Source: Capsulimonas corticalis
GTDB taxonomy: Bacteria; Armatimonadota; Armatimonadia; Armatimonadales; Capsulimonadaceae
Assembly: GCF_003574315.2 (NCBI RefSeq)
Contig: NZ_AP025739.1
Span: 2,046,001 to 2,110,000, forward strand
Direction of reading: 5' to 3'
Length of the DNA stretch: 64,000 nucleotides
The notes under the pieces were generated by a model that saw only the letters and a program-made list of their open reading frames with translations, searched no databases and had not been told where the DNA came from. The position numbers were made by a program, and so were the translations under genes. Shown here one piece after another: positions 50,054 through 59,870 of the stretch. The stretch's first letter is position 1; each line of letters opens with the position of its first letter.

Positions 50054-50542
50054 ATGGCTAATTGGAAATCGATCAAGCGCCCAAAGGCGCGGGAAGACGC
50101 GCCCTGCGCCGAGCCGGAGGCTCCGCCTCCCCCACCGGCCAGCCGTCTCGCCGCCGCGCTCTTGGAGGGCGAGCGGACCGGCGATAAGCGCCTCTTCTAC
50201 GAGACCTTTCTCGAGTCGAAGCTGCTGGCGCCGCTGCGCCATGAGCCGCCGTCGTCGATCAACCCGCGTCTCGCCGACCTGAATTATCTCATCCGTGTCT
50301 GTGAAGGCTGGCCATCGCTGCTCGGATTTTCGGATCTTGAAGCGCTGAACGAGTTTTTCCAGGGGCCGCGCAAAGTCGTCTACGCCACCCTCGCCGCGCG
50401 GGATCTGTGCCGGATCGCGCTCGGCCAGGAAGTCGATCAGCTGCTGATCAACGCCGCCGGCCCCGTCGGATTCAGCCTATCGCCGCTGGAATGCCAGCTG
50501 CTCGCCGAGGGGGTCATCCCCGGCGACGGCCTGTCCCGCTAA
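50054..50542 (+). CDS. SseB-like domain protein
   Basis: A 162-aa cytoplasmic protein. After a basic and proline-rich N-terminus (PEAPPPPP) comes an SseB-N-like region: SRLAAALLEGERTGDKRLFYETFLESKLLAPL, then LPV-type strands LLGFSDLEALNEFF, and a final block VDQLLINAAGPVGFSLSPLECQLLAEG typical of this family. SseB-like proteins in bacteria have no settled function. The next gene begins 46 bases later in the same direction, so the two may be co-transcribed. Confidence 0.75.
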   Translation: MANWKSIKRPKAREDAPCAEPEAPPPPPASRLAAALLEGERTGDKRLFYETFLESKLLAPLRHEPPSSINPRLADLNYLIRVCEGWPSLLGFSDLEALNEFFQGPRKVVYATLAARDLCRIALGQEVDQLLINAAGPVGFSLSPLECQLLAEGVIPGDGLSR

Positions 50543-50588
50543 CGCCCCATGCTGTCTTTCCCGCGTCCGCGAAAAAGGAAATGTCCGT

Positions 50589-52142
50589 TTGAAATTTGAT
50601 GTGTCCAAGGCGTCGCCGGAGGCCAGGCTTTTCTTTTTGTGCGCGATCGCGTACGCGGCAATCGTCTTGTTTGTGATCTCCCGGCCGCTCATCTGGCTGC
50701 TGGGATATGTGGCGGACGACGCCTTTTATTATCTCCAGGTCGCCCGGCATCTTGCGGAGAGCGGCCGGTCCACCTTTGACGGCGTGAACCCCACCAACGG
50801 CTATCACCCCGGCTGGATGCTGATCCTGACCGTGGCGGCGAAGCTTGTTCCGACGCGCATTCTGCTGCTGCGCGCGATGCTGCTTATCACCCTCATCATT
50901 CATGCGCTTGGCGCCGGGATCATGAAGAAGATCCTGGAGCGCTATCTTCGCCCGATGCTCGCGCTGGTGATCGCGGCGGGCTGGCTTTTCAACCCGTTCG
51001 CGCTTCGGCTGGCGCTTTGCGGGACGGAAGGACCGCTGGCGACCTGCATGGCGCTGCTGGCCGTTTTGCTGGCCCTGCGTCTTTCGGACACGGGCGCCGT
51101 TTCCCTGCGCCGCTGCGCGGTTTTGGGCTTGGTGCTGGGCGCCGCCGTTCTGTCCCGCACGGACCAGCTGCTGCTGGCGTTTCTCGTGCTCCTGCCTCTG
51201 GGGCTCGAGCGCTTGGCGGGGCGCTTCTCGGTGACCGGGACGTCCCTGAAGCGCGTCGCGGTCGCGGCCGGCTGCGCCGCCGTGGTCGTCGCGCCCTGGC
51301 TGCTGTTTTCTTATCTTTCCGTGGGGACGCTTCAGCAGGACAGCGGCGTTATGAAGCAGCTCTGGCTCGCTCATCAGGACACGCGCCGATCCCTTCCGGA
51401 CGGGCTGCTGCCGATGTGGCTCGCCCCGGTTTTTGGGGGCTTGTCCGGCTCGTCCGATCCGCTGGACGCCATGGGCGTGGCGCTGATGGGGCTGTTCGCG
51501 GCCTTCGCCGCCCGCAGCCGTCAAACATGGGAGCCCTTCCGGGCGCTGTCGCTCTGGCTTCTCGCCTACGTCCTGACACTGGGCGCCATTTATGTGTGGC
51601 GCTTCAGCGACTTGCAGATCTGGCATTGGACGACCAGCGCGGCCGCGTGCTGGATCGTCGTCTGCGGGTTTGCCGCGCTGGCGTGGGAGGCGGCGGATTC
51701 GCGGGTGCGCCGGTGGACCTTCGCCGCCGTTCTGTTCTACCTGGCCGCCCTTCCGATCCTGCGGGCGCCGCTGAGAGAACCGAGTTATGTCTGGCAGCGC
51801 GCCACATTCTACTGCGCGCCCCGGCTCCAGCGGATGGTCCCGGAGGGAGAGCCGATCGGCTGTTTCAACGCGGGCATTCCCACGTACTTCAGCCGCCGTC
51901 ATCTTGTCAATCTCGACGGACTCGTGAACCACAGCATCGTTCCGTACTGGAAGCGGGGGGAAGTGGACGCTTATTTGCGCCAAAACGGCATTCGATATAT
52001 CGCCGACGAAAGCCATGCGTTTGACCGAATGATGACCTTCTGCCGGGACAACCCGCGCTTTACACAGGTTGCGGTCATCTCGGAGCCGGGCCGCGCGAAG
52101 TACCTGCGCCGGCTGTGGCGCCTGGAAAACGCGCCACGGTAA
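50589..52142 (+). CDS. Polytopic membrane glycosyltransferase-like protein (GT-C fold)
   Basis: A 517-aa protein with about ten membrane helices. The first extracytoplasmic loop reads YVADDAFYYLQVARHLAESGRSTFDGVNPTNGYHPGW, which has the DD motif expected for lipid-phosphate-sugar-dependent GT-C enzymes (GT39/GT83-like). A C-terminal soluble part (PIGCFNAGIPTYFSRRHLVNLDGLVNH) is also seen in relatives. It would transfer a sugar from a polyprenyl carrier at the outer face of the membrane. The start is a TTG at 50589 with AAGGAAA upstream; GTG 50601 is the alternative. It belongs to the glycan cluster at 50-58 kb. Confidence 0.78.
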   Translation: MKFDVSKASPEARLFFLCAIAYAAIVLFVISRPLIWLLGYVADDAFYYLQVARHLAESGRSTFDGVNPTNGYHPGWMLILTVAAKLVPTRILLLRAMLLITLIIHALGAGIMKKILERYLRPMLALVIAAGWLFNPFALRLALCGTEGPLATCMALLAVLLALRLSDTGAVSLRRCAVLGLVLGAAVLSRTDQLLLAFLVLLPLGLERLAGRFSVTGTSLKRVAVAAGCAAVVVAPWLLFSYLSVGTLQQDSGVMKQLWLAHQDTRRSLPDGLLPMWLAPVFGGLSGSSDPLDAMGVALMGLFAAFAARSRQTWEPFRALSLWLLAYVLTLGAIYVWRFSDLQIWHWTTSAAACWIVVCGFAALAWEAADSRVRRWTFAAVLFYLAALPILRAPLREPSYVWQRATFYCAPRLQRMVPEGEPIGCFNAGIPTYFSRRHLVNLDGLVNHSIVPYWKRGEVDAYLRQNGIRYIADESHAFDRMMTFCRDNPRFTQVAVISEPGRAKYLRRLWRLENAPR

Positions 52143-52154
52143 TTTGCGGGGGAG

Positions 52155-52892
52155 TTACTGGAGCGGCTTGCGGCAGAGGAGCTGGTACTGGGTCCCCAGG
52201 GGCGTCTTGGTGAGGGACGGCTCCCAAGGCCGCAGGGCCGCGAGAAAACGCGGGAAGATGAAGTAGAAGTCCTGGCGGACGATTTCAAATCCCTGATCCG
52301 TCACCAATCGGCGCGCGGCGGGCGGCGTCACCTTGACGACGCCCTTGTCAAACGGGCAGCGCAGCATGACATACTGCGTGCCGGGATTCCAGGGGTTGTT
52401 TTCCCAGAGCGCGAAGATCCCGCCGGGCTTCAGGCATCGGTAGATATAAGCGATCACGCCGGCGCGCTCCGCCACGGGCACATGGTGGAGCGTGCCGTTG
52501 CAGTAAACGATATCGGCCGCGCCCGAGGGGACATATTCGTCGCAGTGCGCGAAGGACGTCCCCGAGCCTCCGTAATCCGCCCGCGCGACCGCGAGCGATT
52601 TGTGCGAGACATCGATCCCAAGGACATGTTCGGGCCGGAGGATCTCCTGCAAGAACGGCGCGCCCGACCCTGTGCCGCAGCCGTAGTCGATTACGGTTCC
52701 CAGCGGCGCCGTACGATCCGAAAGACAGCGCCCCAGCCACTCGACGCGCCCGCGCGCGAAGAAGTTTTTATCCTCCCCCGAAACCGCGATGCCCTGCGCG
52801 AGCGCGGCGTCATAGTCGTCCGCCACGGCGTCGAACACGAGGTCCGCGCGCGATGTGTCAGTTTGCGGCGGGTCGATCTTTGCGGTGCTCAT
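52155..52892 (-). CDS. Class I SAM-dependent methyltransferase
   Basis: A 245-aa cytoplasmic enzyme with the Rossmann-like fold: motif I VIDYGCGTG, an acidic loop GIDVSHKSLAVARA, then DIVYCNGTLHHVP and the post-motif LKPGGIFALWENNPWNP. The substrate is unknown; the position directly after a GT2 gene and near other glycan genes suggests a lipid-linked sugar or a quinone-like isoprenoid. AGGA lies eight bases before the ATG. It is the third gene in a row with GT39-like and GT2 genes. Confidence 0.85.
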   Translation of the reverse strand: MSTAKIDPPQTDTSRADLVFDAVADDYDAALAQGIAVSGEDKNFFARGRVEWLGRCLSDRTAPLGTVIDYGCGTGSGAPFLQEILRPEHVLGIDVSHKSLAVARADYGGSGTSFAHCDEYVPSGAADIVYCNGTLHHVPVAERAGVIAYIYRCLKPGGIFALWENNPWNPGTQYVMLRCPFDKGVVKVTPPAARRLVTDQGFEIVRQDFYFIFPRFLAALRPWEPSLTKTPLGTQYQLLCRKPLQ

Positions 52893-52902
52893 CGGGAAGT
52901 TC

Positions 52903-54048
52903 CTAACGTCGTTTCAGCCGGATCAGGCTCATCAAAAAGCTGCCGAGAATCGTCTGATGCCCAAGCGCCGTCAGAGTGGCGCCGGGGATGACCCAGCGCA
53001 TCGTGTGCGGATAGTTGAGGTGCTGGAAATCGATCCGCGCCCATTGCAGCACGGCGCATCCCAGCAGCGCGACGCCGGTCGCCAGCGCGGCGGCGCCGAC
53101 GATCAGGCCGCGCTCCAGCGTGACGGACTGGTGGAACCGCTCCAGGCGCGGGTCGTCGGGCAAAAGCTGCTCGCTAATGGCGAACGTCTTGGAAAAGAGC
53201 GAGAACAGCACCGACTGGTAGCCGCACAGCAGAAAAAGGCTGGCGAACATCAGCGTATGGATGTCGAAGGTGACCCCGAAGAGATGCATCGCGGGCATCG
53301 CCACGAGGTAACCGAGCAGTCCGGCGGCGATCAGCGCCAATCCCGGGATGAGAAACAGCCAGCGCGGGCTGTAAAGCAGGAAAAATCGCAATGTCCGCCA
53401 CCCGTCGCGGAACGTGCGCAGGTGCGGCGCGTGCGCCTTACGGCCGTCCGGATGGAGCGTGATCGGGACTTCGGCGATGTTGGTCGCGCTGAGACTTGAC
53501 TTGATGATCATCTCCGTCGCGAATTCCATCCCGGTGCATCGCTGGTTCAAGCCTTCATAGTGCGCCTTGGTGAAGCCGCGCATGCCGCAGTAGACATCAT
53601 GGATCGGGGCGCGAAACCAGGTGCGCGTCAGAAACGAGAACATCGGATTGCCGAGCCAGCGGTGCAGAAACGGCATCGCGCCCGGCGCGACGGTTCCGCC
53701 GCCCGACGGCAGGCGGCATCCCTGGACCAGATCGTACCCTTCGGCGAGCTTGGCGTAGAACTTCGGGATCTCCAGGAAGTCATAGCTGTCGTCCGCGTCG
53801 CCCATCAGCACGTATTTGCCGCGCGCGGCCGCGATGCCGCCCATCAGAGCGCTCCCGTATCCCTTCTGAGACACCGGGACCACCCGGGCGCCGTAGGACC
53901 TCGCGATCTCCTGAGAGCCATCCGTGCTGCCGTTGTCGGCGACGATGATCTCCGAAGCGATATCCAGAGTCGCCAGCGCGCGCTGCGCCTTTTCCAGGCA
54001 GGTCGCGAGGGTGTCCGACTCGTTGAGACAGGGCATGACGATGCTCAT
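52903..54048 (-). CDS. GT2-family glycosyltransferase with membrane domain (DPG synthase-like)
   Basis: A 381-aa enzyme from the ATG at 54048 (MSIVMPCLNESDTL); a longer form from 54111 would overlap the upstream gene by 32 bases. The GT2 domain has VMPCLNE, IIVADNGSTDGS, and the DxD-type GDADDSYD, plus SQKGYGSALMGGIAAARGKY, as in polyprenyl-phosphate glucose or mannose synthases. Four membrane helices follow (FLIPGLALIAAGLLGYLV and others). It likely makes the lipid-linked sugar donor used by the neighbouring GT-C enzymes on the outer face. Confidence 0.85.
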   Translation of the reverse strand: MSIVMPCLNESDTLATCLEKAQRALATLDIASEIIVADNGSTDGSQEIARSYGARVVPVSQKGYGSALMGGIAAARGKYVLMGDADDSYDFLEIPKFYAKLAEGYDLVQGCRLPSGGGTVAPGAMPFLHRWLGNPMFSFLTRTWFRAPIHDVYCGMRGFTKAHYEGLNQRCTGMEFATEMIIKSSLSATNIAEVPITLHPDGRKAHAPHLRTFRDGWRTLRFFLLYSPRWLFLIPGLALIAAGLLGYLVAMPAMHLFGVTFDIHTLMFASLFLLCGYQSVLFSLFSKTFAISEQLLPDDPRLERFHQSVTLERGLIVGAAALATGVALLGCAVLQWARIDFQHLNYPHTMRWVIPGATLTALGHQTILGSFLMSLIRLKRR

Positions 54049-54079
54049 CTCAACCGCGCCCGAATCCGGGCGATCGATC

Positions 54080-55801
54080 TCACTTTGTGGGCTTGGGTTG
54101 TTCTTTATCATAATCGCTTAGCTGGGACTTCCATTGATTTTCGGTTAACAGCCAGACTTTTCTCTTTGGGTAATAGCTTCGGACCAGCGCGTCCTGCGCG
54201 GGGTCCATCTCGCGCGCCCAGACGATCTTGGCGCTGTCCATGTCGGCGGCGTTGAAGACCCATTCGTCGCGCCATGGATGCCGCGGCCCATAGCGCACAA
54301 AGACGAGCTGCTGTCCAGGCGCCCGCGCCAGAGCGGCGCGCACGCGCGCGGCCCGCTGGCCCAGACCGCCGCGCACATTCGCGGCCGCATCGTCATAAGC
54401 GCCCACGGCGCTCAGCAGGCAAACGACGCAGACCACGCGGCAGACCGATCGGCCGATCCTCCCCTGCGGACCGCGCCAGAGAGAGAGCTGCCGGATCGAA
54501 GCGACAATGAGCAGCGCAACCAGGGGAGCACTCGGTGCGTTATAATGTGAATTGAACCACGTTTCCGCCAAAAGCGCAAGGATTACGACGCAAATTATTA
54601 CGCCCGCCCGCCGCAGCCAGGGATCACGCGCCAGCGCGGAAGGCAGGAAGATCAGGGGAATCAGCAAAATCAGCTGGAATGCGCCCTCGAAGAGGCCGAG
54701 CAGCGAGAAGCGCTTGGCGTCCGCGAGCCGTCCGCCGCCCATCGGAAAAGACGCCTGCCCCATCTGCAAGAACTTGAACCCGCACCACTGCAAAAATCCC
54801 CCCGGCGTTCGCTGCTCGCGGTACAGAGGGATATTCGCCTCGGTGACCATGTCGCGCATCGGCGCGTTATTGTAGGCGATCATGGGGCGCAGCGGCTGCC
54901 AGAGGAGCGTCGGAACCACGCCGTACTGCTTCTCATAAACGACGTAAGGGAGGCGCAGCGCGCTGCCCGTCACGGCGTGATTGTAAAATCCGAGCCAGAG
55001 AAAATTGAGCGCCAGCGCCGCGCCGAGCGCCGCGCCGAAACGGCGAATTGCACGAAGATCACGGCTGCGTTGCTGAAGGAGCGAGATCCCCAGAAGGACC
55101 AATGTTGTCGCCGCCGCTACGGCCCCCTCGAACGGACGGCTGCTGGCGAGGATCGCGATCCCCAGCCCCATGACGAACCCCATTTTCGCCGACGGGCGAT
55201 CGGCCGCGCGCCGCCATGCGCCAAAGAGAAGCGCGCCGCCCAGAAACGCGACCCCGCCTCCCCAGTACGATTGCCCCCAATCCAGCATCGTCGGCTGGAT
55301 CGCGGCGAGGATTCCGCCCAGAAGCGCCCATCGCCTGGGAAGCCACGCCTGGAGCATCCAGACAAGCGCCGCGCACGCCAGCGCGATGACGATCCATACT
55401 CCCGCGATGGGCAGCCCCGTCAGAACCTGACCCAGAGCCAGCGAGAGCCCCTGTGCGGGCGGATACTTCGCCTGTCGCGTCGGCGTTTGCAGCTCATGGA
55501 AGGTCTCCAGACTCTTCCAGAAGATGTGGGGTGGGTTTGTCAGGCGCCCGTGCGCATAAGTGTCGCCCGCGAGCAGATAGCCGAACTCATCGTGCTGGAG
55601 CGGCGCTGGCGGGCCGGCGGCGGCGAAGATCAGCAAGTTCACGGCCAGCGACACCAGGGCCGCCGTCAGCGGCCCCGCCCAGCGCAGCCGGGCGTAACGC
55701 GCGAAGCGGCGCTCGATCGGCGCGGCGATTTTCAGGGAGCAGAAGCAAGGGAGGATCACGACCGTAAGGGCAAATAAAAGGAGTGAAAGGAAGGATAGCA
55801 T
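54080..55801 (-). CDS. Polytopic membrane glycosyltransferase-like protein (GT39/ArnT-type)
   Basis: A 573-aa protein with about eleven helices. The first large loop reads APLQHDEFGYLLAGDTYAHGRLTNPPHIFW, where the DE pair is the site expected in GT39/ArnT-like transferases, and it is followed by TRQAKYPPAQGLSLALGQ. The final soluble domain ends near LLTENQWKSQLSDY. Sugar is presumably taken from a polyprenyl carrier made by the GT2 enzyme next to it. It is the first gene of this minus-strand set and is divergent from a GT87-type gene. Confidence 0.8.
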   Translation of the reverse strand: MLSFLSLLLFALTVVILPCFCSLKIAAPIERRFARYARLRWAGPLTAALVSLAVNLLIFAAAGPPAPLQHDEFGYLLAGDTYAHGRLTNPPHIFWKSLETFHELQTPTRQAKYPPAQGLSLALGQVLTGLPIAGVWIVIALACAALVWMLQAWLPRRWALLGGILAAIQPTMLDWGQSYWGGGVAFLGGALLFGAWRRAADRPSAKMGFVMGLGIAILASSRPFEGAVAAATTLVLLGISLLQQRSRDLRAIRRFGAALGAALALNFLWLGFYNHAVTGSALRLPYVVYEKQYGVVPTLLWQPLRPMIAYNNAPMRDMVTEANIPLYREQRTPGGFLQWCGFKFLQMGQASFPMGGGRLADAKRFSLLGLFEGAFQLILLIPLIFLPSALARDPWLRRAGVIICVVILALLAETWFNSHYNAPSAPLVALLIVASIRQLSLWRGPQGRIGRSVCRVVCVVCLLSAVGAYDDAAANVRGGLGQRAARVRAALARAPGQQLVFVRYGPRHPWRDEWVFNAADMDSAKIVWAREMDPAQDALVRSYYPKRKVWLLTENQWKSQLSDYDKEQPKPTK

Positions 55802-55877
55802 GGCATTGGAGCGGCGCCGCCGGTCTTCCTCACTATACCACAGGATTTGTCTTCACGCCAGCACGCTGGATGTATGT

Positions 55878-55883
55878 TACAAT
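55878..55883 (+). promoter_or_regulatory. Extended -10 seven bases before the GT87-type gene start
   Basis: TGTTACAAT: TG, one base, and TACAAT ending six bases before the ATG at 55890. If used, the mRNA would have almost no leader. Confidence 0.4.
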
Positions 55884-55889
55884 AGGTCT

Positions 55890-56963
55890 ATGGCACTCGC
55901 TCGTCAGCTTGCGGATTCGAAGATGATACGGATGGTTTTTCTCGTGACGGCGGCGCTGCATCTGGCGATCCAGCTCGGCGTCTGGCTTCCCAATGTGTGG
56001 AAGCGCCGGGATATTCAGCGAGATATGACCGTGTATTATCAGGCGGCGCAGCGCGCCGAGCGTCATCGCCCGCTGTACAAGCCTCTGCGCAGCAATGCGC
56101 CCGATGTGAACCGGGGCGCTTATATCTACCCGCCCCAGTTCGCCGTGGTCGTTTCTCCCGTCGCTCGTCTGCCGTATCTGACCTATGCCCACTTGTGCTA
56201 TGTATTGGAGCTGGCTGCGTTCTGGAGCTTTGCGTACGCCCTAGTCCAGCTTGCCGGCGCGCGACGTAACGCCGCGAATGTGCTCCTCTGGGGAGGGCTG
56301 CTGGGGATCACTCCGGGAACGTACGATGCGATGACGCTGGGGCAGGTCGATCCGCTGCTGTGGGCGCTGTTCGGCTTCGCGCTCTGCACGCGCCATCGCG
56401 GGGTGTTGCTGGGGATTTCGGCGCAGATCAAGCCCTTCGCGCTGCTGGTTGTGGCGATCGCCGCATGGCGGGAGCGCGGACGCGTGCTGTGGCCGGCGGC
56501 GATCGTGATCGCTTTGGGAACGCTGCTGGGCCTTGCCGTCTACGGGCCGATGTCGTTTGTGCGCTGGGCGCAGTGGGGGCTGCCGGTGCCGACGCAGGGC
56601 TCGTTCGAGGCGAACAACATCTCCCTGACCTATCTGGGGCTGCGTCTGGCGCGCGCGCTGGGGTGGTGGAGCTATTCCGGAGGCGAACTGCCGGCGGCGG
56701 CGCGTTTGTATCTGGCCGCATCCGGATGTTTGGGGGCCGCCGGCGCGGTGTTTTTGACGCGGCGGCAGTCCCCAGCGATGCAGTACGCCGTCACACTGGT
56801 TGCGGGCGTGCTGTGCGCGCCGCTGTGCTGGATTACCTATCTGCCGCTGGCGCTCGTCCCATTCGCCATTTGCGTGCGGGAGCGGCGCTCCCAGGCTGGG
56901 ACGGAGACCGCTCCGATCGTCACCGAGAAATCGCTGAGCGCGGTGTCGTCAATCTTATCGTGA
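55890..56963 (+). CDS. GT87-family (DUF2029) polyprenyl-phosphate mannosyltransferase-like protein
   Basis: A 357-aa membrane protein with about nine helices. The loop after the first helix reads VWKRRDIQRDMTVYYQAAQRAERHRPLYKP, followed by YIYPPQFAVVVSPVARLPY, which is the DUF2029/GT87 signature (D-x-xxYY-A-xx-xxxG-x-xLY and YPP). Other blocks are GQVDPLLWALFGFAL and GISAQIKPFALLV. Members transfer mannose or other sugars from polyprenyl phosphate. Start ATG 55890 rather than the upstream 55800, because the extra residues show no family likeness. It converges with an acyltransferase gene (9-bp overlap of stops). Confidence 0.82.
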   Translation: MALARQLADSKMIRMVFLVTAALHLAIQLGVWLPNVWKRRDIQRDMTVYYQAAQRAERHRPLYKPLRSNAPDVNRGAYIYPPQFAVVVSPVARLPYLTYAHLCYVLELAAFWSFAYALVQLAGARRNAANVLLWGGLLGITPGTYDAMTLGQVDPLLWALFGFALCTRHRGVLLGISAQIKPFALLVVAIAAWRERGRVLWPAAIVIALGTLLGLAVYGPMSFVRWAQWGLPVPTQGSFEANNISLTYLGLRLARALGWWSYSGGELPAAARLYLAASGCLGAAGAVFLTRRQSPAMQYAVTLVAGVLCAPLCWITYLPLALVPFAICVRERRSQAGTETAPIVTEKSLSAVSSILS

Positions 56964-58088
56964 TTGGCGCGTACCGATGGATGCGGCGTAGGGGAATCGT
57001 CGCTTGAGGTCGTTGATCGGCGCCTCCAGAAAACGCCAGGAAACCGCGGCGCTGGCGTAAGTCAGCGCGAGGGCCGCCGCCGGGATGAGCGCTCCGTGGA
57101 ACGCCCTGAGCGCGGGAACCGTCGCGCAGGACACCAGGAAGAAGTTATGGAAGAGATAGAGACCATAACTGATGCGCCCCAGGTGAACCGGGGCCGGATG
57201 GGACAGCAGGCGCTGAAGACTGCCGCCCCGTCCACGCCAGAGCGTCAGCACTAACCCCGCGAACGCGACCGCCAGCAGCCACTGGCCGGCGGCGGCGGAG
57301 AAGATCTGCGCCGCCGCCATGGGAGCGCCGCCGAGCAGGATCACGGGGATACAGACGCCGCCGCTGATGAGCGCCGCGCGTTTCAAGAGATCGTTCCGGA
57401 CGCCAAGAAACCCCGCCCCCGTTTCCACCATCGCCGCCGCCACGCCCACCGTCAGGTAATCGAACTGCATCGGCGACAGGTATTGCAGGAACTCATCGCC
57501 CGATCGCCAGCAGAAGACGCGGGCGATCGCGAGCGCGATCCATAGCCACACAAACCCTTTCGCCAAACGCTCCGTCGGAACGGTCAGGATCGCCAGCGGC
57601 GCCAGCAGGTAAAAATGCTCTTCGACGGAAAGCGACCAGAGGTGCGATGCGCCGCCAATCCAGGCTTGCTTGAGATCGACGTAGACATTCGTCAGGTAGA
57701 GCGCGTGCCAGAGGAGGGTTTGCGGCGGATCGAACCAGGCAAATCCAAACGGGCGTGACAGCGCCAGCACGGCCAATAAGGCGTAGTAGACGGGAAAGAT
57801 GCGCAGCGCCCGACGGATATAAAAGATCCTCAGCCGCTGATTCAGCGTCCCGTGGCTGTCGTTCTTGAGGCCCAGCAGGATGCGGCCGATCAAAAATCCG
57901 GACAGCACGAAAAACAGCGGGACTCCGTACTTTCCCCACTGGACCCAGCGGACGAGAAACGGAGCCTGGTACTGTGAGTGATAGACGAAAACGCTGAGAA
58001 ACGCCAGGAAGCGCAGCCCATCCAGCGCGGCGTTATGCCCGGCGCTCACGGCTGGGCGCGGATCGGAAGGTTTGATAAGAGTGTTCAA
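56955..58088 (-). CDS. Acyltransferase family 3 membrane protein
   Basis: An approximately 377-aa polytopic O-acyltransferase that decorates surface glycans, lipids or antibiotics. The family begins with ALDGLRFLAFLSVFVYH (the R-x-x-A and the H), followed by the block GVPLFFVLSGFLIGRIL and FYIRRALRIFPVYY. HLWSLSVEEHFYLLAPLAI is also present. The start is uncertain: no ATG exists; TTG 58088, GTG 58049 and TTG 58127 are possible, and the last overlaps a TATAAT. The gene follows a hybrid kinase gene in the same direction with a hairpin between. Confidence 0.83.
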   Translation of the reverse strand: MNTLIKPSDPRPAVSAGHNAALDGLRFLAFLSVFVYHSQYQAPFLVRWVQWGKYGVPLFFVLSGFLIGRILLGLKNDSHGTLNQRLRIFYIRRALRIFPVYYALLAVLALSRPFGFAWFDPPQTLLWHALYLTNVYVDLKQAWIGGASHLWSLSVEEHFYLLAPLAILTVPTERLAKGFVWLWIALAIARVFCWRSGDEFLQYLSPMQFDYLTVGVAAAMVETGAGFLGVRNDLLKRAALISGGVCIPVILLGGAPMAAAQIFSAAAGQWLLAVAFAGLVLTLWRGRGGSLQRLLSHPAPVHLGRISYGLYLFHNFFLVSCATVPALRAFHGALIPAAALALTYASAAVSWRFLEAPINDLKRRFPYAASIGTRQSR

Positions 58089-58121
58089 TGGGAGCCCGAA
58101 ATCTTTATGGATGCTCCCATT
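58087..58121 (-). terminator. Hairpin between the hybrid kinase and acyltransferase genes
   Basis: AATGGGAGC and GCTCCCATT pair perfectly around a 17-base loop. No T-run follows; it could be a weak terminator or a leader structure of the acyltransferase gene. A TATAAT on the minus strand (58125-58120) overlaps its edge. Confidence 0.45.
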
Positions 58122-58138
58122 ATACAACAGTTATCGGA

Positions 58139-59857
58139 TCATGCGGCTTTGGCGACGCGCGCCAGCGCGCGGTGCAGCTCGGCGCGGCGGATCGGTTTGG
58201 CGATGTAATCGTCCATGCCGGAGGCGAGGCAGCGCTCCCGGTCGCCGTCGAGGCTGTTCGCGGTCAATGCGATGATCGAGACGCGCCGGCCGGTTGCCTG
58301 CTCCATCTGGCGGATTTCGCGGGTGGCGGCGTAGCCGTCCAGAGTCGGCATCTGGACATCCATCAAAATGACATCGTAGTCATTTTGTGAGACCGCCGTT
58401 ACGGCCTGGCGTCCGTCGCCTACGATCTCCGCGTCGCATCCCAAACGCGACAGCAAGCAGTGCGCGACCTTTTGGTTGACGCTGTTGTCCTCGACCAGCA
58501 GAATACGCAGCGAAAGAGGCTCCAGCGGAATCGACGGAAGCTCGGGGGGCTTCGGCGCCGCGACCGGGACGCGCTCCGGCGCCGGCTTTTGCAGCAGCGC
58601 CTCCACCGTGAATACGCTTCCCTCGCCCGGAACGCTCTGTACGTAGACGGCGCCGCCCATCATTCGGGCGAGACGATGCGCGACCGTCAGCCCCAGGCCC
58701 GCGCCGCCATGGGGGCGCGTCCGCGCGCCGTTCGCCTGCGTGAAGTCCTCGAAGATCGCCGTTTGGCGCACGGGATCGATCCCGATCCCGGTATCGGTCA
58801 CGCTGATGCGCAGCCGGACCTGCGCGGCCGTTTCGTAAGCCAGCGCGGCCTCCACGGCGATCGCGCCGCGTTCGGTAAATTTGACGGCGTTGGAAAGCAG
58901 GTTGACCAGGATCTGCCGCAGCCGCCTTGGCGCGCCCGTCAATTCGCGGATCGTTTCCGGCGCCGCCGCGCAGGAAAACTCCACCCCTTTTTCCCGCGCC
59001 TGTGGTTCAAAGACGGAGGACACATCGTCCAGCAGCGCCTGCAAATGGAACGTCTCCGATTCCAGCGGGACTTGATTCGCATCGATGTGCGAGAAATCGA
59101 GCACCGAATTGACCATCGTCAGAAGTTCTTCGCTGCTTGTTTCGATTGTCCGCGCGTAATCGATCTGCTCCGGCGTCATGGGCGTGTCCAGCAGCAAGGC
59201 GGCCATCCCAATGATCGCGTTGATGGGCGTTCGGATCTCATGGCTGATGTTCGCCACGAACTCGGCTTTGATCCGTGACGCTTCGAGCGCCCGGTCTCGC
59301 GTGCGGACGAGCTCCAGGCTTTGCTCTTGCAGCTTTTTCGACTGCATCTGCGCCTGCTGCGCTTGTTTGGCTCCGCGAATCTCGCTCGCCGCGACCTCCG
59401 CCGTGCGGCGTCGCAGCTCAAGATTGCTCATGACTTGCCGCGCCAGCGCTTCCAGCGCTTCCTGCTGATCGGGGCTCAGGCCGCGCGGCGCCGTATCGAG
59501 CACGGTCAGCGTTCCCAGCACGGCGCCTTCGGGCGTCACCAGCGGCGCGGAGGCGTAAAAATGAACACCCGGGATTGCGGCGGTCCAGACTTCGTCCCGG
59601 GCGCCGCTTTGTGTCGTGACATGCGTGTGGGAGGCCGGCGCGCAAGGCGCCGACTTGAAATCTGCGCCCAGGATCGATTTGAACCACAGCCGGCCGGCGT
59701 CCATCATGGCGATCACCGCGATCGGCGCACTGCATAGCCGCGACGCAAGTCGGGCGATGTCGTCATAGTGGCGTTCCGGCGGGGTGTCGAGAATATGGTA
59801 TTGTTTGAGTATTTCCAGGCGCGAGTGTTCGCTCACGGACTGGTCGGCAGTCAGCAT
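58139..59857 (-). CDS. Hybrid histidine kinase: GAF, kinase, receiver
   Basis: A 572-aa soluble sensor. The GAF domain (about 10-150; [25 protein letters not shown]) is followed by a coiled coil (about 150-200), DHp with H206 in [15 protein letters not shown], the ATPase domain with N323 in LLSNAVKF, G1 DTGIGID, G2 GGAGLGL, and a C-terminal receiver with D500 in VILMDVQMP and K554 in AKPI. With no transmembrane helix it probably senses a cytoplasmic ligand or redox cue. No phosphotransfer protein or separate regulator lies beside it. ATG 59857 fits the normal distance to the GAF domain; upstream in-frame residues overlap a hairpin. Confidence 0.9.
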   Translation of the reverse strand: MLTADQSVSEHSRLEILKQYHILDTPPERHYDDIARLASRLCSAPIAVIAMMDAGRLWFKSILGADFKSAPCAPASHTHVTTQSGARDEVWTAAIPGVHFYASAPLVTPEGAVLGTLTVLDTAPRGLSPDQQEALEALARQVMSNLELRRRTAEVAASEIRGAKQAQQAQMQSKKLQEQSLELVRTRDRALEASRIKAEFVANISHEIRTPINAIIGMAALLLDTPMTPEQIDYARTIETSSEELLTMVNSVLDFSHIDANQVPLESETFHLQALLDDVSSVFEPQAREKGVEFSCAAAPETIRELTGAPRRLRQILVNLLSNAVKFTERGAIAVEAALAYETAAQVRLRISVTDTGIGIDPVRQTAIFEDFTQANGARTRPHGGAGLGLTVAHRLARMMGGAVYVQSVPGEGSVFTVEALLQKPAPERVPVAAPKPPELPSIPLEPLSLRILLVEDNSVNQKVAHCLLSRLGCDAEIVGDGRQAVTAVSQNDYDVILMDVQMPTLDGYAATREIRQMEQATGRRVSIIALTANSLDGDRERCLASGMDDYIAKPIRRAELHRALARVAKAA

Positions 59858-59870
59858 AATTTTGGGTGAC

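Noticed and set aside
50514-52016. Minus-strand open frame of 500 codons
   Set aside because: It is antisense to a polytopic membrane protein with clear helices; the predicted peptide is low-complexity Gln/Arg/Gly-rich and unlike any protein.
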